Positions 26,401 to 38,100 of a DNA stretch of 64,000 bases are shown here, piece by piece. The notes below the pieces were generated by a model. The model was not told where the DNA came from. It was given only the letters and a program-made list of their open reading frames with translations, and ran no database searches. Source of the DNA: Psoroptes ovis. Lineage: Eukaryota; Arthropoda; Arachnida; Sarcoptiformes; Psoroptidae. The position numbers were made by a program, and so were the translations under genes. The stretch lies in NCBI GenBank assembly GCA_002943765.1, contig PQWQ01000006.1, positions 1,054,001 through 1,118,000 on the forward strand, in the 5' to 3' direction. The number at the start of each line of letters is the position of its first letter. Position 1 is the first letter of the stretch.

Positions 26401-29400
26401 TTATTATTATTATTGCCTTAATATATCAAACAATGAAATGAAATTATATGAAAAAAAATGTAAATACTGAGAGGATCGGTATGCAATTCGTGTATGGAGT
26501 TCAAAAATTTAGAAAGAAAGTAATTTTTTGTTTCTTCATTTGCCATTTTATTTCAATAATGATCATAATTCATGATGAGACTCGCCCTGCAACCGGCCTT
26601 GCAGTTATCGAATAATTATAATTTAAATTAGAATCTTCATTCACTATGTCTGGTAGCCAAATAATGATTTTCAATAATAATAATGACATACATTTCGTTT
26701 ACAATTTTTTTTTTCATTTCAGTCAATGATAGAACAGAGAATTCCAAATATATTTTACAATCCAAATTGAAAAAAATGAATGCAAAGAAAAATGATTGAT
26801 TATTTCTTAAACAGATTTGATCATCATTATTTGAATATTCAATCATCTGAAGAAAATTTTATATTCATAAAAAAGATTCAATCGTTTTTCTATTCTAAGA
26901 AATCTTTAGTTTTCAAACAATGGATAAATAATGGAAATCCAACATAACTGAATCCATAATTTACTTTTTTACTTGTATTTTGAATTGGATTTTAAGGAAA
27001 GAAATCGAGAAAATATTAAAAAAAAAAAATTCAATTTTCATTGGATTAAATGCTTTTGCATTGGATTTGAATTGAAAAACTTTCAATCATTTCATTCCAT
27101 TTTTTCTAATTCCCTAAAAAAAAACTAATTTAGATTCATTGTTTCAATTTCATATCTTGACAAATTTAGAATTTTTTGGCTAAAAAAATTATTTCAGGCC
27201 AGAAAAAACTTGTCCAAACATAATCAATGATCAACGATAATAATGATTAATAAAACAATAGACATAAAGATGGGAAAAAAATTTGACAGTTTTATCTGAA
27301 AACACTAAAAAAGAATGATAAATAAACAAAAGAAAACGATGCTTGGTGGCGTGTCATACAAACAATATGCCATTTTCCGTTCCCTCTCTTTTTTTTCTAG
27401 GGCACTATGTAATATATTGGTCAATTCAAAATCATCAATTATATATGTTCATATGATTAGCCAACACACAAAAAACCACTGGAAAATAATAATAATAATA
27501 ATAATATTTTGCACACAATGATAATTCATCATTTTTATTTCATATTATTTATTTCATTTTAGATTTGAAACGGAAAAATGGAAGAAATTTGTCGTATTTC
27601 ATTCATTCCACTCATTTCTAAAAATTAAGTAAAATATCGTTAATGTTGTTAGTACACTAAACACAAATATATCATTCATCAATTAATAAGAATTTTATTT
27701 TTTAGAGAATATTTATTTTTAGACATTTTAAAAAAAGAACGAAATCGCTTCAATTTTCATTAATTTTCCCTAATTTTCTTTTTGATAATTTGAAATGAAT
27801 TAAACTTTATAATTTATCAAATTGATGATTGTACGATTTTCATTTGCTGCTATTTGTGTTATTGGTTTTTATGTACTAATTTATGTGTTAATATTCATCA
27901 CAAATAAGACTATCTATCTCTCGGCTGTTGTTTTTGTCTTCATTGATGCTATTGTTGTTATTTATTCTCAAAAAGAAAAAAAAATGTTTGCCGATGTTGA
28001 TGAAATGGAGAATTCAATGAGAGATTTAGCATGGATTTTATATTTTTCAATCTTGAAAATTATAATTGCAAGCATGTTTTCAGAAGAAAAATGTAGTAAT
28101 AATTCATAGATTATTATGGATAAAATCAATAAAATGAATTGTGTGAAAAAATTGACAAATTTATCCCTAGAATTTTCATTCAATTGCATTTTCATCCTCA
28201 CAAACTTGATCCATATTTTATACCAGCAAACAAAGAGAAAAGCGAAACGATTTATTTATGCTGATGATGATAACTTGATATTGAACTATTATTCATTAAT
28301 CCAATTAAATTAATTGTACTATTTTCTTATTTGAAGCTGTAAATAATCGTATGAAAATATTAAGAAAACGAATTGAAAGATGAGTTGAAAAGTTTTAATT
28401 TATTTCATCGTTATTTTCAAATGACAATTTGTCATTCATCCATACATCCAACCATTCATTTATTCGTTCATTTTTCAAAAATCGACTCATCGGGCAACCT
28501 CATTGAACCTTGTAGTCTTTTTTTGTCAGGAAAAAATTTTTGAAAAACTTCAACAATTTCAAGTGGGAAAAAAATGATCATAATTCAATAATTAAGACCC
28601 GAAATTGCCATGGCAATAATAATAATGAAAATCATGGAATAAGATTAAAAATTTTTCCTGCTAAAATCAGAAGAAATTATGATAATAATAAGATGAAAAC
28701 ATCTTCATGTATTTATGATTTACTATTTGAAATAAAATTTTTCTTTGAATCTTTGAATTTTAGAAATGAATTCAATTGAAAATTAAATGAACCAAAAATT
28801 AGTATTTTCATCACTGCATTATCATGTTCATTATTATCATTACTGGAATTTTTTCAAGTTTTTCTCGGAAAAAAATCTGAATCAAAACATTATTAGATTA
28901 TTACTTTGAAAGAAGAAAAGAAAAATCATTTCTTATTCCCTTTTTCATTCAATAATTTAAATTTCAATACTCAATTGATGATTATTCTACAATCGACTGC
29001 TGCTTCTGCTGAGAAGAATTCAATCGCTGAATTAGAAATTTCTTAATTTTTTCTACGAAAATTGTGGAGAAAAATTAAAATTCAAAAATTCAAAGATATA
29101 ATTATTAATTATGAATGCAGTCATAATTTTACTAAATTCTAATGATTTTTTTTGTTGAAATGTCAAGTGTTTATTCTTAGAAAAATGAAAATTTTTTTTC
29201 GATTTTTGTTTTATTTCAAGTCTTTATGTAATTTGAAATAATTCAAAATAATTCAAGTATCATTAAACAATTGAAGAAAGAAAATTTGAATTTCTTCTTG
29301 AAGAAATACGTTAATTTTTCAATTCCAAAAATTTTGAGATTTGATTTCGTTTCTCTTCAAAAAAATCTTCAGCGAAACTTTCTGATCAAACTGTGCCACC

Positions 29401-32090
29401 ACTAAGACCATAATTTGATTTTCATTATGATTTTGTTCTTATTGATTGAAAGAGTGTAGAAAAATTCGATTTTATTTATTAAAAAACGAATTGTAAATTT
29501 AAAATTTTTTACCAAAAGATTTTTTCTCATTTTTAAAAAACGTCAAATTCAGAGAATCATTGTCATCGATAGCTTTTTTTCGATTTATATTTATCTATTC
29601 CCCATTTACCAATGAAAGCTTAAAGGAAAAACTTTGAAATTTAAAAATTAAATGAAAATTCTCTTCATGAAATGACCATTTGACAATTTTTTTTTTCACC
29701 ATTTTGTACATTGAATAATATATTATCATTTCATTTCATTTTTTCATTTACTCTTGAAATTCGTTCAAATAAAATTAAACTTTTTTAAAATCTAAACAGC
29801 AGCATTTCAAAACACACTTAATCATTTGATATCACTAAATATTTGTTGTTTGATTGTTCGTTCGTTTATTTATTTGTTTGTTTATATAATATTTTCTATT
29901 ATGAGAATAAAAATGATTTCTTTATACTTTTTTCTCCTTTTCGAAATTCAAGTTTTTGATTAAGATATTTCCGTTTTAAAATTTTGAAAAATATTAGAAA
30001 TGGACCAGCGAAAACGAAAATATTGTTCATGGTGTTTTATTATTAGTTTTGTTGTGAACAAACGAAAAAAGAAAAATTGCGAAAAGATAGGAAAAATCAC
30101 AAATTTCCGATTGTAAAAATGCTTTATATTTCTTCATTTCAATTCTGTTTTGAAGTATTTTTTTCAAAAGTTGAAATGATTATTTTTCGCTTTGAAAAAA
30201 CAATATTTTTCAATATTTTTTTCCGCACTTATTTTTCTTCACCGTGAAAATAGCCGAAAATACCAACAACGACGAGCCGAAACGAGGCATGAAGAAATGT
30301 GAAGAAAACAGAAAAAAATTACAAATTTATAGAATTGACAAGCAAATCATGTGGAAATGAACAAAAAAATGGCAAGAATAAAAGCAAATGAAATGAATTC
30401 AAATACGAAACAGGCCAAATGAAATAAAGATAAATTGAAACAAATGCATTTTTTTCCGATCATAAATGGATATTCAAGCATCCGATCCCAATTTGAAATG
30501 TTTTTGAATTGATTAATAGGAGAAAAAATGAATATTTTTCATTTCGAAAATGAAAGGAAAAAATTTGAAATTAAATTTTCATTTCTTTTCGATTTCACCT
30601 GTTTTCTTTTTTTGGTGATCTAAAAATTTACACATGTCAATACACAACTGATACATAGATCAATACGTTCGGAGATTGGCACGCACTTAGGTCAATAAGT
30701 TCTTGGTGGAAAAGAAATGATGAAAAAAAATTGTTTCATCCATTTTGGATCATTTTTCTTCATCAAAAAATAACGAAGAAGAGGAAAATTTCAATTCCTT
30801 TATTTTTCAATTTTAAAAGTTTCAATAAACTTTTTTTCTTTATATCCATGTAAAAACATTTAATTCAATTTTATTGAAAATTTTTCTTCGAAATATATTG
30901 ATATATCTTCAACTAAATGATGCAGAGTTCAAAACGTTACATGTCTTAATAAACAAATTGAAAAAAATTTGAAAAATGAAATAAGAAATGAAATGAAACG
31001 AAACATGTGAAAAACTTGTGCGTTTCTCCAATAGACAAAATATTAGTGATACAATGGAATTATTAATTAACACTTTACGTGACAATGCATTTTAAAAAGA
31101 GCAAGAAATTTTGTATTTGTTTTTTTTCGAAATTTCTGAGAAAAAACATTTGAAAATTGAGACGAAGAAAATTTTCGATTCGAGAATTAGGAATTTGGTT
31201 GTCCGGAAAGTTCTAGCCGATTTTCATGAACATCTCTTTTGATTAAGCGGAATGAACTTTTAGGACAACCTAATATTTCGTTCATCGATTCCTCGTAGAA
31301 AAACATTCATATTTTGTCGATTTTTCTATCATTTCTCTTTTGCTCGTTTTTTATTTGTTTGACAAGGTTTCAATGTGTTTTTTTCGAAACAAACATAAAC
31401 AAATATTACATTTGAAAAACGTTTGAAATCTTATTGATTTTTTTTCTATTTCGCTGGAAAAAATTATTATTTATGATCAATTAAGTGCGGGGTTAGAGAA
31501 AAAATATGTGTTTTTATTTTGATCAATGAAAATTCTATTTATTTTCAATTTCTGAGAATTTTTTATTTGGTTCCCTTCGTCAGTTTAAATTGAAATTTAA
31601 ATTTTTTAAAAAAAATGATTATAAACGAAACTTTTAAACCATCTTTCGTCACTGTTTTTTCAATATTTATTTGTCCATTCTCAACAAACATAATCGATCA
31701 TTATTTATTCGTTATTTTGTTACTTTGTTTGGGCAAAAAAAAAAGGAAATAATTTGTTTCTTGAAATGAAAATTGTAAATTTGACCATGGTGAAGCCAAA
31801 GAATGCGAAAAAATGAAATAAAAAATTCACGAATCGATTCGAATTTCAGTTATTATCGTAAGCAAGCATTAAATTATTATTATTATTATTATATGCAATT
31901 TTCGTATCGAATTTGGATTTTTTGAGAAATGAAATTTTTTCGCGCCTGCAAAATCAAATATAGAATTGCAAATTATATCTGATTTTTTGAATTCATCAAT
32001 ATGTGATATTATTATTATTTTGAAATAAGCAAAGAAAATTTAATCAAATTTTCTCTCTTAAAATTCAATTTTGAAATTTGACCAGATGTT

Positions 32091-32159
<69 letters not shown>

Positions 32160-35100
32160 GAACAATTTATTTAAATTATGATTATTTTATTTTCTTTTTC
32201 TTCATACATTTTTGTTTCAAAATGACCAAAAAAAAATATTTTTAATATCTCAAATAATATCATAAATATCATAGACCGGTATAACAGCGAAATGAATTTT
32301 CGGCCATTTCTAATTTGATAGTATTTGGCTCTAAAAATGGTGAAATAATATATAATATTACACTTTGAATGAAATAAAATGAAGGAAAAAAATTTATGAA
32401 TATTTCATTAGTTTTAAATTATTGAAAACGATTTGTTGGATACACACACATAGAACACATCCATTGGATCATATTAAAACTTGACAAATAACAGAATTTT
32501 TCTTTCGATGCATTTCTGGATTTGGAAAAAATATCATTTGTAAAATGATATACGAATTCAAAAGAAAAAGGAAAAATCATTAAAATCATAGAAGAAAAAA
32601 CTTTTTATTCGAAATATTTTTGCGTAGTAATTTTCATTTCATTCAACAAAGAATGAAAAAAAAAAGTCACAAAATGATTACATTTCCATGGATTCTTATT
32701 GAAATGTAATCATTGAATAACTTGAAGTAAAAGATGAAACGAAAAAGAGAAAAATAAAAACCACTTAACAAAATTAACCTTTAAGATAATCAATAAAGTT
32801 GCATAATAATAATAATAATAATGATAATAATGATGTACCATGATTTAAAATGTGCAACTTCTTTATTCATTTCCAACATTCAAAAATCATGCTGAGAAAT
32901 CCGTGAATGAATGAAAATTCAATGATTAAATGAATAATGGAATGAATGAATGCAAGCAACAACAACAACAATGAAAAAAACATGAAAAATGTCAGAATAC
33001 ATTTCCAAGGATGAAAAAAGACGAAAAACAAATTCAAAGATAATGATGATTGGTGTAAGAGAAGAAGAATTTGATTGAGATGAATTATTTACAATCGAAA
33101 ACTTTACCGAATCGGAAAAAATAATTTCATTAATTCAAAATCAATCAAATATATACGAGAAGAATCTTAGGGCTAAAAATGAAAATAAAATTCAATAATT
33201 TAATAATTATAATTATTTCATTTGAAACACAAGCTTTGAAAGGGAATATTTTGCTTTTTTGGCTTTAAAACAAGACATGATTTGCATTTGAAATTGAATT
33301 AATTTGAAATCATTTGAAATTGCTGTGGATTCTTCTTTTGATTTTGCTGGAAATTTGATATTTTGGTATTTTTCAAAAAAAAGAGAATCGAGAATCATAT
33401 GAAAACTGAAACCACTGAAATAAATTCTAGATAATCTGAAGAAAAATTAAATCTAAAATTTCATTTTCTATTTCGTTGTAAAATTATTCGAATTTCTTTG
33501 CTCAAAATTTTTTAATTTCTTCGTTTCTAATCAAATCACCGAGGAATCAGTGGAATAAAAAAAATTAATTAAAGAATGACCATCATCATAATGATGATCA
33601 TTAAAATGGACATACGAGCATGAATATCGCGTATATTTTTGCATATTATCACATGAACAAATGGCTTAATTTTGAAATTAACTTTGAATCGAGAAAAAAT
33701 GTAGGAAATAAAATTAAAAAGAAATTGTTTCTCGAGGTAATTTTTATTCATTATTCATTAACATGTTTTGACACTTTTATGTACGAAATTCATATACAAT
33801 AAACTTTCATTGAAAAAATAAAAATTATTGTTATTCAATTGATATTAACATTAAATTTTAATCATAGTAATAACAATAATAATAATATTTTAATTTCATT
33901 TTTTCTGGTTTTTTATGTTAATTTTTCTCATTTTATTTTTTTCTCATTCATTTTTATTACAAAAAAACATAAAAATTCGGGAACAAATCTTTATCTTTTA
34001 GCTGTTTGGTTTCTTATTTATTTTTATGTTTATTTTTTTGTGTTATAACAAAAGCCATTATTATCAATAATGGTGGTTTATGGGCATTTTTTTCAATTTC
34101 ACTTTTACACTCAATTTTATTTATTTATTCATTGAAATTTTCACATAAATATCAAATAAAGATATGTAGATTCGAGGCCATTATCATCATCATCATTTTA
34201 TTATTATTATTTTACATAAATGTATTGAATAAATTCTTGCAAACATAAGAAAAGCAAGAAAGTCTTTGTTGGTGTTGGTAAAAAATTTCCATGTTTAAAT
34301 TTCATATTTTTCACATTGTATAAATGTGTTAGTGTATGGTTTGGTGTTTTTCCAATATTTATTTTCCATCATAATAGTTTTACATACATCAGCAAAATTT
34401 TTATTTTATTTTGTATTTTTCATATTTTATTTTGATCTTAAATACACATAAAAATTATTATTATTACAATTATGATTATAGCGATTTTTACCGTTTATTT
34501 TTGCATACAAGTATTCTGTGGCAATTCTTTTGTAATTCCAACGAACAAACAAACAACGAAATTCGCAAACGAAAAATTTCATGTTTCAATTCTCAAATGA
34601 ATGATATGCACACAGGCACATTTCATACATAAACTCACGCTGACGTTTATGCAAAATATGATAACAATTATATGTTGAACAATAAATAAAGAAATAAATG
34701 GCAAGAGTATTCAAGGAAATCAAATAAATAAATAAAAAAGAAATAAAAATTATTCAATGATGTTTTTATTTTTATGAATTGAAATTTTATTTCGTTTTTT
34801 TTTTCGTTCATTCACTGGTACTAACCAACGACAACAACTACAAAAAACCAATCCGCAAGGCGTCATTATTACAAGATAAACCATAACATCTACAATCAAT
34901 ACAATAATACGCGAATCACACAACAATAACCACAAACGTTGAAAAAAACCCAATGATCGGGAACGAATCAGAAATGTTTCTTCGAATTTATCTGCTTCTT
35001 CTCGTCTACTAAATTGAAAACGATTGATAGATAAACATGTACAAGAATAAAGATGTTTGAATCGCGTGAAAATCATAGAATTGAAATATTATTATTGAAA

Positions 35101-38100
35101 AGTAAGGAAAAAAGAAATCTATTTTTCCCAGAGATTTTATTTATTTATTTTTTCACGAATCAAAATAAATGCAAAGACTTAATATTCTTCGAAATTCTCT
35201 TCAATGAAGAATGGGAAAGAATAGTTTCAAAGAAAATGTCAACACTGAAACATTGTTTTGAAATTCGGTTTTGAAAGAGATGGAAATTTTTTGTTATTTC
35301 AAAGATTTCTTTTGATCATTTTTCGATTTGAACCCGAAAATTTCCAGAATAAAGAAGAATTGATTCTAAATAATATGATGATGAATCAGAATCTGAATCA
35401 GTCAAATTAGCAATACATTTCTGCCATTCGAATGGCAATTAACGCTTTCAATTTTTACTTTTTCTTCTAGTATCACAGTGTTTGAACTATTTTTTTCTTT
35501 TTTTACTTAAAGGTTAAATATTTTCTTTATTTTTTCAGGCTGTCTGCTGCATTCAATTTCATTCGGGAAAAAATATCATTTCATGACAAGTCTCATTAAT
35601 TTTCCGTGAGTTTTCTTTTCCCTTACCATTTGCCATTGAAAAAAAAATTGAACGACAAAGCAAAAAGTAAAAATAAAAAAATACGCTAATGCAATGGTGT
35701 GAATGAAATCGAAATCGTATGCGAGAGAATGTATGCGTTTATGTAAAATTAGAATTATGATGATCAAGATAAATTATTGTTTCGTCGTTTTTTCTTTAGT
35801 TTGGTATAACAGTAATATGCATTGCTGGAAATTGAACTGTGAATTTCAATTTTTTTTTGTAGCTAGAAATTAATGTTAATGATTATAATCAATGAATTTC
35901 CCTTTTTTTTTTGTTTGAACGTCTAAAAAAATTGATAATTATTCAAAATTTGCCGGTCGCTTCGTTCGAGCAGTTGTTTTTTCGAAATAATTTTACTTTG
36001 CTTTGAGAAAATTTCGCTAAAATTACCCTAATCGGAGCAAAGTTCAAATTTTGTGTGGGTTTTGGGGCAATTTAATTCCTAAAAATTTGGATTACGACGT
36101 GCAAGAGATAAAATAAATTCCAAATTTGTACTAATCGGACCATTTTAACTGTAACTGAAATTTTTGACGATTAAAAAAAATGTTAATTTTAATCAAACAA
36201 ATATTTCAGTCGGTCAAACAAAAATGGCAATTTTCATGTAGCCATTTTCCATGCAATTGTTGTTGTTGGCTTATTTAAAATTCTAAACCAGGAACCAAAA
36301 ATCCAAAATACAAAAAAAAAATGTAAAAAAATTATCATTGAAATTAATGGATTCGAAATAGTATAAAAAATTATAGCAAAATTCGAAGCACCATTCTCTG
36401 AGCCAAGACACACACTGATAATAATAATAATTATAATATTGGTAAATGGTAAAAAATAAACAAACGTCAGTGAATGAATGAAATAATGAATAAATGTTTG
36501 GAAAAATTTTGGAAAAAATGGAACACGATTAGACAAAATGAAGCTAATTAATCTAATCTAATTAATAATACTAAAAATAATAATAGTAATGATGATCATA
36601 GTAATAATAATTTCAGTATTTTTCCATTTACATTCCATTGTCTTTCATCATCAAACCATTGAAGCCAAACGACCACAAGTAAAAAAAAAACTATGAAAAC
36701 ATTTTTGTTTTTGTTTCTTGTTTGATTTCTCCTTCTCGTCTTATTCTTGGATGTAATGCAAACACTATTGATGCATTACTCTTGAAATTATCTCAATTTA
36801 TTAGTTTGTCATCGTGTTGAACACTACGAGTGTTCATTTCATTAGTTTCATTTGGCGAAAAACCAATAGTTTTAATGAAAAAATTAATTTTCGTTGTTCG
36901 GAGTATTGTTCAAACATTCAAAGTTAATTGATTACATACAGAAAAAGATATGTATTATCTAAGGAGTATTGTAATGTATTGTCTGATGTTCAAAAAAATT
37001 TGTTCATCAAAGTTTTCTTTTGTTTTTTCAGTTTGTTTGTAAGTTAATTAATTTTTTTCCTTCGTTCATATGTTTTGTGCACTTTAATTATTTGTTTCAT
37101 AGCAATACTTGTCAATTTTCTCGCACAATTTTTTTTCTAGCTTTTTTGTGGTTAAACAAAGATATCAAACATCGAAAAAAACACATCAACGTTTAGGTCT
37201 CGTGATAATGATAAGAATGAAAATAATTTATCAGCTCTCCAATTCAAATTCTTTGAATACTAATTATTATCATTATTACGATTTATTTCAATTTTCTTAG
37301 TTGAAAAATACGATAAGATTTCAGTGTTGTGAAAATTCATTACGATTGAATGAATTTTCAGTGTGTGCTTTTTTTCATGTTTTAATATCTCAAACAATTT
37401 TATCTTTTTCTGAATGAAAACACAAATAAATAAATTTTCGCTTGGCTTATTTTTTATGTCATTATTACCTGAAAAAAATGAATAATTTTATTATAACTGA
37501 ATAAAATTCTGAAAGAAAAAGAAAAAATATTGTCGAACAATATCTGGAAAACATAATTTTCAAATGTGATTATTATTATTATTATTATCATTAATTCCTT
37601 AATTATGAAATCTTAATAATTTGAAATTGTTAAGAGAAAAAGTAAGAGAAAAAACACCTGGAATTTTCACTTTTTTGATCATTTTCACATATTTTTATTA
37701 CATAATTTTTATGCATTTCTTATTATTTACTTCGATATTTATTAATAATTATGATTAGTCTTACTAATAGGTGTTTTATTGACTGAAATTGTCAAGAATA
37801 ATTGTTTCACCTACCTGCTTGAACATGTATTTCACGACTTGTTATGATACCATTGTTATTCGGTAAATGTAATAGACATCGATATAATGTATCATGGACA
37901 TCTGGTTGAAATGAACCGGTATCGAATGGTGATAATGATAATGTACCTTCATTTGTATTAATCATGCGTAATTGTAGCAAATCTATTGCTTTCTCAAATG
38001 AATGTTGTTGCGCTTGTTGTTGTTGTTGCTGATGTTGATTATTATTATTATTGCCAAAATTATAATTACTAACTTGCCATTCAAACGTTAAATTATCTGA

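Larger units (their letters stand above)
20667..37814 (-). other. Dscam: Dscam intron 1 (17.1 kb)
   Basis: This very long first coding intron holds no array of alternative Ig exons that I can recognise: no run of short reading frames with the Cys...Trp...Tyr-x-Cys pattern. It contains a mariner-like MITE (31,194-31,273), a 67-base T tract, a 102-base fold-back, a 27-base palindrome and one possible unrelated exon near 34.9 kb, listed separately. The rest is AT-rich intronic DNA. Large first introns are usual for Dscam genes and often hold regulatory elements, but none can be named here. Confidence 0.7.

Noticed and set aside
26577..26615. CTGCAA...TTGCAG hairpin in a GC-rich word
   Set aside because: The stem is six bases. 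I checked it as a tRNA or small RNA candidate and found no cloverleaf or T-loop motif.
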